Assembly: GCF_037991315.1 (NCBI RefSeq)
Contig: NZ_CP150300.1
Location: 6,644,763 to 6,708,762 of the forward strand
DNA: 64,000 nt
Origin: Paenibacillus sp. FSL H8-0079
GTDB taxonomy: Bacteria; Bacillota; Bacilli; Paenibacillales; Paenibacillaceae
Direction: 5' to 3'
A program made the position numbers and the translations under genes. Position 1 is the first letter of the stretch. Each line of letters opens with the position of its first letter. A model generated the notes under the pieces. It made no database searches, was not told the origin of the DNA, and saw only the letters and a program-made list of their open reading frames with translations. Of this stretch, positions 37,932 through 46,714 are shown piece after piece.

Positions 37932-38894
37932 TTACTTGATCCGTATACGTGGATCTACAATTCCTAGAATTATGTCAGACAGCAATGCCCCGAGAATGGA
38001 GGCTACGCCATATAACAATACGAGTGCAGTCACAACGCTGAAGTCACGCAATGAGATGGAACTCAGGAACAACTGCCCCATACCTGGATAACTGAATATG
38101 CTTTCGATAAATACCGTACCTCCGATAAGTCCTGTGATCTCATATCCGAAGAATGCAGCGATAGGTAATAGCGAGTTCCTCAAGATATGTCTGTTGTAGA
38201 TCCGGGATTCCGAGGCACCTTTGGCTCTCGCAGTAATAACGAATTCCTTATGCTTGATATCAATGATCTCACTACGCAAATATTGAACGGTAGATACCGT
38301 TGTAATCAGTGCCATGGATAGTGCTGGTAATAACAGATGGTAGAACTTGCTCATGACGTAGCTGAATGTGCCTGGTGTAAGTCCAGGTGCAACACTTCCT
38401 CCTGTCGGGAACCAGCCGAAGTGGAATCCGAAGATCCATACCATCACCAGTGCGAAGATAAACAACGGTGCAGCAAAGCCCAGGTAGGTGTAACCCGTGA
38501 TCAACCGGTCAGACCAGGTATCGTTGTAACGACCACTGATGATACCCAGTGGAATCGCGATCAGGTAAGTCAGCACAAGTGTCGCCAGTGCAAGCCAGAA
38601 TGTGTTTGCTACACGCTGACCAATCAGGTCAGTAACCGGCATTTTGAAGCGGAAGGATTGTCCAAAATCACCTTGTACGGCGTTTTTGATCCAGTCCCAA
38701 TATTGCACGTACCAGGGATTATTCAATCCCAATCTCTCTCGCTGGGCTTCCAATGCTTTGGGATCAACGCTTGGATCAAGCAATCCGGTTAACGCGTCGC
38801 CCGGCATGGCCTTGGCCATCAGAAAGACCAAAAGACTTAGTAAAAAAATCTGAGGGATCATTATGATAATTCTGCGTACTATCGTTTTCCACAT
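37932..38894 (-). CDS. Oligopeptide ABC transporter permease, OppB-like
   Basis: 320 residues with six helices. The start WKTIVRRIIIMIPQIFLLSL and the extended periplasmic loop with LGLNNPWYVQYWDWIKN are OppB/DppB hallmarks. The EAA loop is TARAKGASESRIYNRHILRN. Pairs with the OppC-like permease. RBS GAAAGG precedes the ATG. Sits between the two ATPases and oppC. Confidence 0.93.
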   Translation of the reverse strand: MWKTIVRRIIIMIPQIFLLSLLVFLMAKAMPGDALTGLLDPSVDPKALEAQRERLGLNNPWYVQYWDWIKNAVQGDFGQSFRFKMPVTDLIGQRVANTFWLALATLVLTYLIAIPLGIISGRYNDTWSDRLITGYTYLGFAAPLFIFALVMVWIFGFHFGWFPTGGSVAPGLTPGTFSYVMSKFYHLLLPALSMALITTVSTVQYLRSEIIDIKHKEFVITARAKGASESRIYNRHILRNSLLPIAAFFGYEITGLIGGTVFIESIFSYPGMGQLFLSSISLRDFSVVTALVLLYGVASILGALLSDIILGIVDPRIRIK

Positions 38895-38901
38895 ATGGCC
38901 T

Positions 38902-39834
38902 TCAACCTTTCTGAGGTAGAGCTACTCGGTGAGTATCGGAAATGGATTTGAGCGAGTATGCAAGCCCTTCCTCATCAAAGAAATTTCGGTATGAATGTTC
39001 ATACTCCGTTTTGACCTGTTGACGGAAGGCTACCATTTCCTCTCGTTTGGTTGGGTCCATATCCGGAATGGCTGCAATAAGACGTTTGGTGTAGATGTGC
39101 TGCGGATTCTCAAAAATATCATTCGTTGTTCCCTGTTCCACATATCGACCTTTATACATAATCCCAATCTCATCACACATATGGCGGATGATGCCGAGAT
39201 CATGACTGATGAACAGGTACGTCAGATTCAGTTCTTTTTGAATTTCCTGCATAAAATTGAGTACTTGGGCCTGTACCGATACATCCAGTGCAGATACAGG
39301 TTCATCAGCAATGATCAGCTTCGGTTTTAGTGCAATAGCACGTGCAATGCCGATCCGTTGACGCTGCCCGCCTGAGAATTCATGGGGATATTTGTAGATT
39401 GATTCCGGACTCAGACCAACCTTTTCAAGTAATTCTCTTACTTGTCTTTTCTCCTCGGTAGCTGTCAGACGCTCATAGTTACGAAACGGCTCAGCGATGA
39501 TATCGATAACCCGCTTCTTGGGATTCAGTGATGAATATGGATCTTGAAAGATCATTTGTACATCCCGTTGAAGCTGCCTGTTCTTCCGTCGCTCGGTAGC
39601 CAGATTCTTACCGTTAAACAGGATCTTTCCATCAGTGACATGATTCAGCCCAATAATGGCTCTTCCTGTGGTTGTCTTGCCTGAACCGGATTCACCAACC
39701 AAACCGTAGGTCTGTCCTTGTTCAATGGAGAAGCTAACACCATCAACAGCCTTTACACTGCCAATTTCCCGTTTGAGCAATCCACCGCGAATCGGAAAAT
39801 GTATCTTGAGTCCTTCTACTTCGAGTAATGCCAT
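38902..39834 (-). CDS. Oligopeptide ABC transporter ATP-binding protein, OppF-like
   Basis: 310 residues from MALLEVEGLKIHF, which has GAGGAGG 8 bases upstream; the longer frame extends 66 codons into the end of the previous gene and is not used. Walker A is GESGSGKTT, signature LSGGQRQRIG (as FSGGQRQRIG), Walker B LIIADEPVSALD, and the H-loop FISHDLG. The C-terminal oligopeptide extension carries PQHIYTKRLIAAIPDMDP. Starts 4 bases after the OppD-like stop. Confidence 0.93.
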   Translation of the reverse strand: MALLEVEGLKIHFPIRGGLLKREIGSVKAVDGVSFSIEQGQTYGLVGESGSGKTTTGRAIIGLNHVTDGKILFNGKNLATERRKNRQLQRDVQMIFQDPYSSLNPKKRVIDIIAEPFRNYERLTATEEKRQVRELLEKVGLSPESIYKYPHEFSGGQRQRIGIARAIALKPKLIIADEPVSALDVSVQAQVLNFMQEIQKELNLTYLFISHDLGIIRHMCDEIGIMYKGRYVEQGTTNDIFENPQHIYTKRLIAAIPDMDPTKREEMVAFRQQVKTEYEHSYRNFFDEEGLAYSLKSISDTHRVALPQKG

Positions 39835-39838
39835 TATG

Positions 39839-40837
39839 TTATTCCTCCTCAGCTTGGTCAGGGAAATGAAAGTGCTGGTAACAGGTACACCGTACATAGT
39901 GGCCTGGCGCAATTTCATGCATCTGTGGGTTCTCTTCATGAGCCGAATCACTAATCCATGGAATTCGGGCTTTGAATCTGCACCCTTTGCGAGGAAGATT
40001 TTTGAGTGAAGGCACGATGCCTTGGATGACATGCAATTTGGATCCTTCTTCAGATAGGGTGGGAATCGAGTTCAACAGTGAACGTGTATACGGATGCTTC
40101 GCATCATTCATCAGTGTGAAGATATCTGCGATTTCAACAATTTCTCCTGCATACATAACTGCAACGCGATCAGCCATCTCGGCTACGACACCCAGGTCAT
40201 GTGTAATCAGAATAATGCCTGCGTTAATTTCGTTCTTCAGATCACGGATCAGCTCCAGAATCTGTAGTTGAATCGTAACGTCAAGCGCCGTCGTAGGTTC
40301 ATCGGCTATGAGTAGTTCTGGTTTGTTGGCAATCGCGATGGCAATGACAATTCTCTGTCTCATACCACCAGATAATTCGTGGGGATACTGCTTGTATATT
40401 TGTTCGGGACGTGGAATCCCTACCTGATTCAATAAGTGAATAACCTTTTCTCTCTTCTCTCTGGAAGACAGCTTGGACTGATGAAGTGTAAGAATCTCTT
40501 CAATCTGTTCACCAATAATCATTAGAGGATTTAGTGCGGACAATGGGTCTTGAAAAATCATGCCCATTTCTTTGCCGCGTAGCTTGTTCAACTTGCTTGG
40601 GGAGATGTTGGCAATATCTTGTCCTTTATAGAGAATCTGGCCTTCAATTTTTGCTTTGTTATGCAAACCCATAAGAGAGAATGCAAAAGCACTTTTGCCT
40701 GACCCGGATTCGCCTACAATCGCCAACACTTCATTTTTCTTCACCTTAAGGTTAACGTGATCCACTGCTGCGTAATAGTCATCTTCAATTCTGAATGATG
40801 TTGTTAGATTTCTGACTTCCAATAGCTCTGTATTCAA
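39839..40837 (-). CDS. Oligopeptide ABC transporter ATP-binding protein, OppD-like
   Basis: 332 residues if started at the TTG reading MNTELLEVRNL. GGTGAT four bases upstream supports it. A GTG three codons earlier is the alternative; the ATG at 40945 would add 36 unlikely residues from an AT-rich leader. Walker A GESGSGKSA, signature LSGGMRQRIV, Walker B LIADEPTTALD, H-loop ITHDLG. The C-terminal region has the cysteines KGCRFKARIP and RCTCY of OppD proteins, which may bind an Fe-S cluster. First gene of the opp operon. Confidence 0.9.
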   Translation of the reverse strand: MNTELLEVRNLTTSFRIEDDYYAAVDHVNLKVKKNEVLAIVGESGSGKSAFAFSLMGLHNKAKIEGQILYKGQDIANISPSKLNKLRGKEMGMIFQDPLSALNPLMIIGEQIEEILTLHQSKLSSREKREKVIHLLNQVGIPRPEQIYKQYPHELSGGMRQRIVIAIAIANKPELLIADEPTTALDVTIQLQILELIRDLKNEINAGIILITHDLGVVAEMADRVAVMYAGEIVEIADIFTLMNDAKHPYTRSLLNSIPTLSEEGSKLHVIQGIVPSLKNLPRKGCRFKARIPWISDSAHEENPQMHEIAPGHYVRCTCYQHFHFPDQAEEE

Positions 40838-41494
40838 ATCAATCACCCTAACCCCATAATTTCCGTAGATTGTATTCGTGTGTAGAAGAATGCATCCACT
40901 GTATATTTCCAAGTTCTTGAAGATAACGAACAATAGCTTATACAAAATACCAAATCTTTAGGAGAAACAAGTTTAAGAGACTTTTATTTAGACCATTGGT
41001 CAATTAATGTTGATAAATCCTAGCGGAATTATATTACAAAATAATTAATGTAATCATACGTGTAATTTTATCTGACGTCAATGCTTATTTTGAGATTTTT
41101 GGTATAAATGTTTTTTATACCACAGATTTGGATATTAGTAATATTATAAAGGTATATGGCAAGGGGTTTGAGAGATTTTGTCCTACTTTTAACTATGAGG
41201 TGTATATGATCAAATAATCATTTCAATATATACATTACATAATAGTTACATAAGATGTATATGTATATGTTGTAGTCAGTAGGAAAATTAAAATTAATGC
41301 GAGGTAAATGTTATATATTTTAGTTTTAACTATTCTCAATCGATAGCTTAACTCTATTTAATCGGAGCCATTATTCTTACATTTGATATAATAAGTTCGA
41401 CCAAAGTAAAAAATCTAGTTATTATAGTATAGTTTCATTTATTTGCTGATGTAAAGACCAAATTGTCATCTTTTATCATTTATTTTACAAAAGA
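40838..41494. other. AT-rich intergenic region, opp leader
   Basis: About 650 bases with no credible ORF. Very AT-rich, with several TATAAT-like hexamers, so it probably holds the opp promoter. I see no T-box, riboswitch or clear operator. The AT content is higher than in neighbouring core genes. Confidence 0.4.
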
Positions 41495-41526
41495 AAGAAA
41501 AAAGCCCTGCAAAATGCAGAGCTTTT
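41495..41526 (-). terminator. Terminator downstream of cwlK
   Basis: On the minus strand AAAGC.CTGCA pairs with TGCAG.GCTTT around a 3-4 base loop, followed by a T-rich run. Confidence 0.8.
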
Positions 41527-41564
41527 CTAATATTTATTCATATAAGTGTATATTAAGTACATTT

Positions 41565-42158
41565 TTATTGAGAGTCTGGAGGTCTTTTACCTCGTTTTAA
41601 CTCATTGATACTCAAACCAAAATCCATCTGCAAGTGAGGATAGTCCGGAAAGTTAGCCCAGTCACCACCCCAAGTGAAACCCAACTCTTTCGCGAGATCC
41701 ACGACTTCCATCCAGTCTGCCTTGCCATTCCCGTTATCATCCCGTTCCATATCCCACACCACATCACCCTCAGGCGTTCTCAGTGCAAAATCAATAGCTA
41801 ATCCATAGTTATGATATGATTCACCACCACGCGCATTCGTAACGATACTGCCTGTACTTGAGCGTCCTTGGTTAAATAGTGCATCTTGCTCCTCGGAACT
41901 TCGGTAGCCGTGGGTTATAACAATCTCTATTCCACGTCTGGCTGCCTTACGTACCAATAATTCCTCATTCTCTGCTACCACAGGATGAAGGCCGGTGATC
42001 GGCACAGCATCTTGAAGCGTTGTTCCTGGCCACATATTATCTATATCACCTTTTTGCTGTAACCATACATATATAATGGAAAGTAAAAGAGTAGCTACAA
42101 TCCAGGTTTTTAGACTTTTCCTTTTTCTCTGCTTGCCTTTACGTTGTGATGTATTCAT
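41565..42158 (-). CDS. cwlK: Peptidoglycan L-Ala-D-Glu endopeptidase, CwlK-like (M15)
   Basis: 197 residues from MNTSQRKGK, with AGGAG 5 bases upstream; a GTG two codons earlier overlaps the RBS. A basic start is followed by one membrane helix or uncleaved signal (about 18-36). The VanY/CwlK zinc peptidase domain shows THGYRSSEEQDALFNQGRSS, the zinc ligands H and D in SYHNYGLAIDF, and the final His in DYPHLQM. The WGGDWANFPDYPH region is typical of CwlK and phage Ply500 enzymes, which cut between L-Ala and D-Glu of the stem peptide. Monocistronic. Confidence 0.88.
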   Translation of the reverse strand: MNTSQRKGKQRKRKSLKTWIVATLLLSIIYVWLQQKGDIDNMWPGTTLQDAVPITGLHPVVAENEELLVRKAARRGIEIVITHGYRSSEEQDALFNQGRSSTGSIVTNARGGESYHNYGLAIDFALRTPEGDVVWDMERDDNGNGKADWMEVVDLAKELGFTWGGDWANFPDYPHLQMDFGLSINELKRGKRPPDSQ

Positions 42159-42324
42159 ATCCACTCCTGATGTTTATTCTGAAATAAACAGCTATTCATG
42201 CTGCCTGACCTTTTCAGTAGATTAGACTCTATTATAATTCATTTGAGCCTTGAATGCCTCTATCACCACAGTATTGGATTCTCTGATTTATCAGATTGTA
42301 TACATTATTTCCAATTATACATAC

Positions 42325-42353
42325 AAAAAAGCAGCCGGCTATAAGCCGGCTGC
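42325..42353 (-). terminator. Terminator of the rpsF-ssb-rpsR operon
   Basis: A perfect GC-rich stem GCAGCCGGCT/AGCCGGCTGC at 42331-42353 with a T-run on the minus strand, 23 bases after the rpsR stop. Confidence 0.93.
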
Positions 42354-42375
42354 TTCGTATGCAAGCTGAGTAAAA

Positions 42376-42648
42376 CTACTCAGTTGTGTATGGCAATAAT
42401 GCGATTTGACGGGAGCGTTTAATTGCAATCGTCAGAGCACGTTGATATTTAGCGCTAGTACCTGTTACACGGCGTGGCAAAATTTTTCCACGTTCGCTGA
42501 TAAATTTACGAAGCAAGTCCGTATCTTTATAATCGATGTGAGTAATTTTGTTAGCTGTGAAGAAGCACACTTTACGACGTTTATTACGGCCGCCACGACG
42601 TGCCGGTCTTTTATCGTTGTCTCCGCCTTCTCTTTGCTTGAAGCCCAT
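42376..42648 (-). CDS. rpsR: 30S ribosomal protein S18
   Basis: 90 residues. The basic N-terminal tail ([17 protein letters not shown]) is followed by the conserved [21 protein letters not shown] and [19 protein letters not shown]. It binds S6 in the small-subunit platform. Last gene of the rpsF-ssb-rpsR operon. Confidence 0.98.
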   Translation of the reverse strand: MGFKQREGGDNDKRPARRGGRNKRRKVCFFTANKITHIDYKDTDLLRKFISERGKILPRRVTGTSAKYQRALTIAIKRSRQIALLPYTTE

Positions 42649-42706
42649 GCTTTTCAGTCCTTTCCTATCATGTAACCCATATCTCCTAAGAGAATATCAG
42701 CTCATG

Positions 42707-43192
42707 TTAAAATGGCAAATCATCATCCGATATATCAATCGGTTTTCCGTCATCGGAAAAAGGATCCTGATTGTTGCTACGCGAATTATTGTTATTGTTC
42801 GCGCGTCCGCCGCCTCCATAAGAAGGCTCTTCACGCATTGGTTGCCCACCGCCGCCACCGCTATTATCACGGTTAGCTGACTCCAAGAAACGGACATTAT
42901 CGGCAATGACTTCGGTCACGTATACACGTTTTCCTTCGTTATTCTCGTAGTTCCGTACTTGAATGCGTCCTTCGACTGCAGCCAGGCGTCCTTTGCGCAA
43001 GTAGTTCGCACAGGTCTCGGCAAGCTGTCTCCAGGTTACGACCGGAATGAAATCGGCTTCCTTTTCTCCCCCTTGGCTTGTAAACGGTCTGTCCACTGCC
43101 AAAGTAAATTGCGTAACTGCTACTCCTGCTGGAGTGTAACGCAACTCAGGATCCCGGGTTAACCGTCCGATCAGAATGACACGGTTCAACAA
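42707..43192 (-). CDS. ssb: Single-stranded DNA-binding protein
   Basis: 161 residues. OB-fold start [23 protein letters not shown], followed by the [17 protein letters not shown] segment, a Gly/Asn/Arg-rich disordered linker (about 108-150) and the acidic C-terminal tip DDDLPF that recruits replication and repair partners. Placed between rpsF and rpsR as in Bacillus, so replication and ribosome supply share a transcript. Confidence 0.98.
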   Translation of the reverse strand: MLNRVILIGRLTRDPELRYTPAGVAVTQFTLAVDRPFTSQGGEKEADFIPVVTWRQLAETCANYLRKGRLAAVEGRIQVRNYENNEGKRVYVTEVIADNVRFLESANRDNSGGGGGQPMREEPSYGGGGRANNNNNSRSNNQDPFSDDGKPIDISDDDLPF

Positions 43193-43240
43193 TGTAATCC
43201 CCTCCTTCAGAGCGTATTGGTGCGTTAATCACGAGTAGTC

Positions 43241-43534
43241 TTAAGCAGACTTAACGTCGTTGGTAATGAGATAACGAATTACTTCGTCAGAAATCTTCAT
43301 GAGACGCTCAAGTTCAGTTACAACTGCTGGTTCAGCAGTGAAATGTACCAGAACATAAAAACCATCACGGAATTTCTTGATCTCATACGCAAGACGGCGT
43401 TTACCCATAACGTCGTGAGCTGTAACTTCACCACCGCCGTTGGAGATGATGCCTTGGAATTTATCGACTGTAGCTTGAACAACTTCTTGCTCAATGTCAG
43501 GACGAATAATGTACATCACTTCATATTTGCGCAT
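43241..43534 (-). CDS. rpsF: 30S ribosomal protein S6
   Basis: 97 residues from MRKYEVMYIIRPDIEQE, with AAGGAGGTGAAAATT just upstream; a longer frame extending 20 codons further has no support. The ferredoxin-like fold includes VTAHDVMGKRRLAYEIKK. First gene of rpsF-ssb-rpsR. The 70-base leader forms a CTCAA/TTGAG hairpin that could be part of S6:S18 autoregulation; this is inference. Confidence 0.97.
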   Translation of the reverse strand: MRKYEVMYIIRPDIEQEVVQATVDKFQGIISNGGGEVTAHDVMGKRRLAYEIKKFRDGFYVLVHFTAEPAVVTELERLMKISDEVIRYLITNDVKSA

Positions 43535-43610
43535 AATTTTCACCTCCTTATGGACTCTGGCCCTCAATCTAGGTTGAGAGCAAGGAACGAGCACAAACTC
43601 GAACTATATT

Positions 43611-43639
43611 AATATAACAAATACCGAGTCAAAGTGCAA
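43611..43639 (-). promoter_or_regulatory. rpsF: rpsF promoter
   Basis: On the minus strand TTGCAC (43634-43639) and TATATT (43611-43616) are 17 bases apart, about 80 bases upstream of the rpsF start. An overlapping TTTGACT offers an alternative -35 but with poorer spacing. Confidence 0.6.
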
Positions 43640-43736
43640 GCAAACGTTCCCTGTACATATTGGCACATGATCACCCCGGCAATGGAGCACACTACAGATG
43701 CAACAATGTAACATATTCTGCAGAGGAGGTTTTATC

Positions 43737-43931
43737 ATGGGTGAAAAAACCGAGTTTGAGCCCGGAGACAAAGCACCAAATGATGGAGAGTACACGGAAG
43801 TCGGGGAAAAAAGCTTTGTCTCGGAAATTCAGAACCCGAAGCGGGTAACGCTGCAAAAAGGCGAAGCTTTTCCCGAGACAAGCAATCATAATCGCAAGTG
43901 GAAGAAGCTAACCAAAGCCCGCGTCCACTAA
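43737..43931 (+). CDS. YjzC-like small protein
   Basis: 64 residues from MGEKTEFEPGDKAPNDGEY, with GAGGAGG 7 bases upstream; the longer frame to 43698 lacks an RBS. The start, the central IQNPKRVTLQKGEAFPETSN and the tail NRKWKKLTK match the YjzC-like family of Bacilli, whose function is unknown. Soluble and charged. It is divergent from rpsF, sharing a 200-base regulatory region with it. Confidence 0.88.
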   Translation: MGEKTEFEPGDKAPNDGEYTEVGEKSFVSEIQNPKRVTLQKGEAFPETSNHNRKWKKLTKARVH

Positions 43932-44020
43932 TCGCAATACCTTTTTTCAAGATCCATGTATATAAAACGGAATAAAGCACATAATACAATCAGGCGGTGC
44001 ACGAGAGAGGTGTGGTTCCG

Positions 44021-44185
44021 TTGGACAACGAAGCCGATCATTCGCTGTTGGAGATTCATCACGTAATTTAAGAAGCAAGTGGTTATGTGTTATAAGGCCC
44101 TTCGTCTGAAGCACACGTATTGCTACGTGCAGTACACCAGGTTTCTGATTGTTACGACCGATTGTTTCCTAACAAACAAATGCAC
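44021..44185 (+). pseudogene. Small gene with two in-frame TAA stops, unrecognised
   Basis: A TTG (44021) is preceded by GAGAGAGGTG. The frame reads LDNEADHSLLEIHHVI, stop (44069-44071), EASGYVL, stop (44093-44095), GPSSEAHVLLRAVHQVSDCY and DRLFPNKQMHRR. The protein-like character is continuous across both stops. Both are TAA, each one transition away from CAA (Gln). A strong terminator follows directly. It looks like a recently inactivated short gene in the same direction as the YjzC-like gene; the terminator may serve both. Confidence 0.5.
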
Positions 44186-44193
44186 CGCCGGAT

Positions 44194-44222
44194 AAAGAGC
44201 CCTTCGGGGCTCTTTATTTTTC
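44194..44222 (+). terminator. Terminator of the YjzC-like transcript
   Basis: AAAGAGCCC-TTCG-GGGCTCTTT, a 9-bp stem with a UUCG tetraloop, followed by ATTTTT on the plus strand. Confidence 0.92.
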
Positions 44223-44295
44223 GTTTAAGAAGTACTGATCCAGCTAATATCAAAAATCAAATACATGTTCATTTTGTATTCAATATAACGGTAAA

Positions 44296-44329
44296 CAAAA
44301 GAAGACTTCCCTAATGGAAAGTCTTCTTA
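44296..44329 (-). terminator. Terminator downstream of tRNA-Ser
   Basis: AAGAAGACTT and AAGTCTTCTT form a 10-bp stem around a 10-base loop, with T-rich sequence after it on the minus strand, 50 bases past the tRNA 3' end. Confidence 0.75.
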
Positions 44330-44378
44330 TCTATCTTTTTATTGAACTCAATGTGTATTGAGTAAATTGTAAATGAAG

Positions 44379-44469
44379 TGGCGGAAAGGGTGGGATTCGA
44401 ACCCACGCACGCTGTGACACGCCTAACTGATTTCGAGTCAGCCCCCTTGGGCCTCTTGGGTACCTTTCC
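44379..44469 (-). tRNA. tRNA-Ser (anticodon CGA)
   Basis: 91 nt including an encoded CCA. Acceptor GGAAAGG pairs with CCTTTCC, discriminator G, then CCA. The anticodon arm GCTGA-CTCGAAA-TCAGT places CGA at 34-36 (complement at 44433-44435). A long variable arm (AGGCGTGTCACAGCGTGC region) marks a class II tRNA, and the T-arm TGGG-TTCGAAT-CCCA is complete. Reads UCG codons. Confidence 0.97.
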
Positions 44470-44572
44470 GCAGCAATATTGATTATAGCATGATCATTTA
44501 CAGAACGCAACACCCATACGGAGCCTGCATGTAAACGTTATTTTGAGTACCTAATTCCGAATCATTCCAAGG

Positions 44573-44800
44573 TCAGGATTCAGTGGAATCTTCCGCTGAG
44601 CGGAGTACCTTCTTCATGTTTTTCTCAAATTTTGCTCTTGGAATCAACACACTATGTTTACATCCAACACACTTGATCCGAATATCCATACCCATTCGAA
44701 TGATCTCCATCTCATTACTGCCACAGGGATGCTGCTTCTTCATCTGCACGATATCCCCAAGCTGGAAACTTTTACGCTCCACCTGTGCCATCCCCCTCAT
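44573..44800 (-). CDS. DUF951 family protein (YyzM-like)
   Basis: 75 residues, or 72 if the second ATG (MAQVERKSF) is used. The first ATG has GGAG four bases upstream, while the second lies immediately after GAGGGGG, too close for a normal RBS. The family pattern is present: LGDIVQMKKQHPCGSNEMEIIRMG, then IRIKCVGCKHSVLIPR with a CxxC pair that probably binds zinc. Function unknown. Its start overlaps the end of mscS by about 29 bases. Confidence 0.88.
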   Translation of the reverse strand: MRGMAQVERKSFQLGDIVQMKKQHPCGSNEMEIIRMGMDIRIKCVGCKHSVLIPRAKFEKNMKKVLRSAEDSTES

Positions 44801-45713
44801 CTTTCTCCAAAGCTACAGCCTGTTCCAGTGCTGCTTGATTACTCATCTCATGATACTCCAGCGTTTTTTTTACATCTCCCTGAATCTGACGTTCCACCGA
44901 AGCACGAGAGTTAGGCATACATTCAGCCACAATTCGCACCACATACTCTGACGTAGACATCGACTGTACACCGAGCACATCTGGCACCTTCACAATATTT
45001 AGATCACGCTCTTCAATCCCAACCAAAGATTTCTTCACCAGGTGTACAGACTCATCGAGACTCAAGTCCGCCTTCATCGGAATATCCACTACAGCTAGCG
45101 AATTCGACATGGAGTAGTTCGTTACACTTGCAATCGCCCCGTTCGGGATAATGTGCACCTCACCTTGCCAGCTAACCAGTTTGGTAGTTCTAAGTCCGAT
45201 CACCTCAACCGTTCCCTTGTAGGTTCCCGTCTGAATAACATCCCCCACAGCGAATTGATCCTCCAGTATAATGAAGAAACCCGTAATAACATCCTTGACC
45301 AAACCCTGTGCACCGAAACCAATGGCAAGCCCCAGCACACCGGCACTCGCCAGTAGCGGCCCAACTTGGATATTGATCTCAGATAACAGTAGCAGAATCA
45401 TAATAAAATTACATGTTATGGAGGTCGCATTTTTCAGCAGTTCCCCTACAGTTACGAATCTGCGCGGATTCACGCGAATCTTGCCTTCCTGCTTGCGTTC
45501 CATGGAACGATCTATAATTCGATATACTACCTTAATGACAATACGGGTGATGATAAAAATAATGATGATCCTGATTGAGCTGAACATGATGTTAAGCCAC
45601 ATATCGGGATCTGCAATTTTGTTCCAGAGTTGATCTGTCCAACGAAGAGCTTCACCCACGGCCGCTACCGCACCGCGACCACCAATCCCTTGAACAAATT
45701 GAAATGGCAACAT
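44772..45713 (-). CDS. MscS-family mechanosensitive channel
   Basis: 313 residues. Two or three membrane helices lie in the first 120 residues, then the pore-lining helix with GVLGLAIGFGAQGLVKDVITGF, the signature of TM3 in MscS channels, followed by the beta domain (FAVGDVIQTG, GTVEVIGLRTTKL, IIPNGAIASVTN) and the cytoplasmic alpha/beta domain. Opens on membrane tension to release solutes in hypo-osmotic shock. RBS GGAGAG before the ATG. Followed by DUF951 in the same direction. Confidence 0.93.
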   Translation of the reverse strand: MLPFQFVQGIGGRGAVAAVGEALRWTDQLWNKIADPDMWLNIMFSSIRIIIIFIITRIVIKVVYRIIDRSMERKQEGKIRVNPRRFVTVGELLKNATSITCNFIMILLLLSEINIQVGPLLASAGVLGLAIGFGAQGLVKDVITGFFIILEDQFAVGDVIQTGTYKGTVEVIGLRTTKLVSWQGEVHIIPNGAIASVTNYSMSNSLAVVDIPMKADLSLDESVHLVKKSLVGIEERDLNIVKVPDVLGVQSMSTSEYVVRIVAECMPNSRASVERQIQGDVKKTLEYHEMSNQAALEQAVALEKDEGDGTGGA

Positions 45714-45727
45714 CTATCATCTCTCCT

Positions 45728-45991
45728 CTACATCGGTATGTTATCATAGCTGTCTTCTGTTTTGAAATAGAGGCCTCGGATCTCTACGAACTCATTACGA
45801 ATGATCTTTTGCACTCGCTCCAGATCCTCTTTTGGAAACTGGATACATAGTGCACAACCTGCTGTAATTTCTTTTGGCGTAGGGAACAAGTCGATCTCTA
45901 TCTCGGCAAACTCCAGCAACATTTCAGCACGCAGTGCCTGCTGAGTTGAATCAAACGCAATCAGCATCCAATCGTTAATCCATTCGTCCAT
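45728..45991 (-). CDS. DUF3343 family protein
   Basis: 87 residues. The DUF3343 pattern is clear: an N-terminal WMLIAFDSTQQALRAEMLLE, then IDLFPTPKEITAGCALCIQF with two cysteines, then the C-terminal helix EDLERVQKIIRNEF. Putative Se/S-binding proteins; in some genomes the gene is next to a cysteine desulfurase-like enzyme, and here one lies 1.3 kb upstream (47.3-48.5 kb). Starts 14 bases before mscS in the operon. RBS GAAAGGAG. Confidence 0.85.
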   Translation of the reverse strand: MDEWINDWMLIAFDSTQQALRAEMLLEFAEIEIDLFPTPKEITAGCALCIQFPKEDLERVQKIIRNEFVEIRGLYFKTEDSYDNIPM

Positions 45992-46108
45992 GTCCGGCTC
46001 CTTTCGCTATACGTCCAACCCTAGAGAAAAAGCTTGTCCTCGTGAAGTATAAAACGCTCTACCTTTCCATATACTGTTACTACTATTCCAAGGGAAAGGA
46101 TAGATCCT

Positions 46109-46714
46109 ATGAATCCTACTTCGCGTTCCTTTTCATCACAAGATATGACCAGTTTGAAAATCCCCCATACCGATCCAGGCATACACTCAGCCATTACCCA
46201 TCGTTTAATGTTTCATCTCTATAAAGCCCATTCTCTGCAAAATGTAGTGATCGTCTGCATCGGCACAGATCGCTCAACAGGCGACTGTCTTGGTCCTCTG
46301 GTCGGATCAGCTCTTTCCAAGTGGGACAGCCCTTTATTCCATTTGTATGGTACCTTGGATGAACCAGTCCATGCGATGAACCTTCAAGATACTCTCCACA
46401 ACATACAGAAAACACACCATAACCCTTATGTGATTGGCATTGACGCCTGTCTTGGACAGTCATCCAGTGTAGGATGCATTCAAGTCGTGAATGGTCCACT
46501 CAAACCAGGCGCGGGGGTAAATAAAGAATTACCGCCGGTCGGCGATATCCATCTGACAGGTATCGTTAACGTCGGCGGCTTTATGGAGTACTTTGTTCTA
46601 CAGAACACGCGGCTCAGTCTCGTTATGCGCATGTCCGAGATTATATCCAGCAGTCTATACTCGGCCATCCGGGAATGGCATACACGTTCTACTCTGCTTG
46701 CTGTGCCAGAGTAA
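46109..46714 (+). CDS. yyaC: Spore protease YyaC (DUF1256)
   Basis: 201 residues. Conserved family segments are VVIVCIGTDRSTGDCLGPLVG, YGTLDEPVHAMNL, VIGIDACLG and VGDIHLTGIVNVGGF, related in fold to the germination protease Gpr. Expressed in the mother cell or forespore in Bacillus, role not settled. RBS AAAGGA lies about 8 bases upstream. It is the only plus-strand gene between the tRNA and the origin, as in Bacillus. The last 26 bases overlap the 3' end of the opposing DUF4446 gene. Confidence 0.93.
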   Translation: MNPTSRSFSSQDMTSLKIPHTDPGIHSAITHRLMFHLYKAHSLQNVVIVCIGTDRSTGDCLGPLVGSALSKWDSPLFHLYGTLDEPVHAMNLQDTLHNIQKTHHNPYVIGIDACLGQSSSVGCIQVVNGPLKPGAGVNKELPPVGDIHLTGIVNVGGFMEYFVLQNTRLSLVMRMSEIISSSLYSAIREWHTRSTLLAVPE

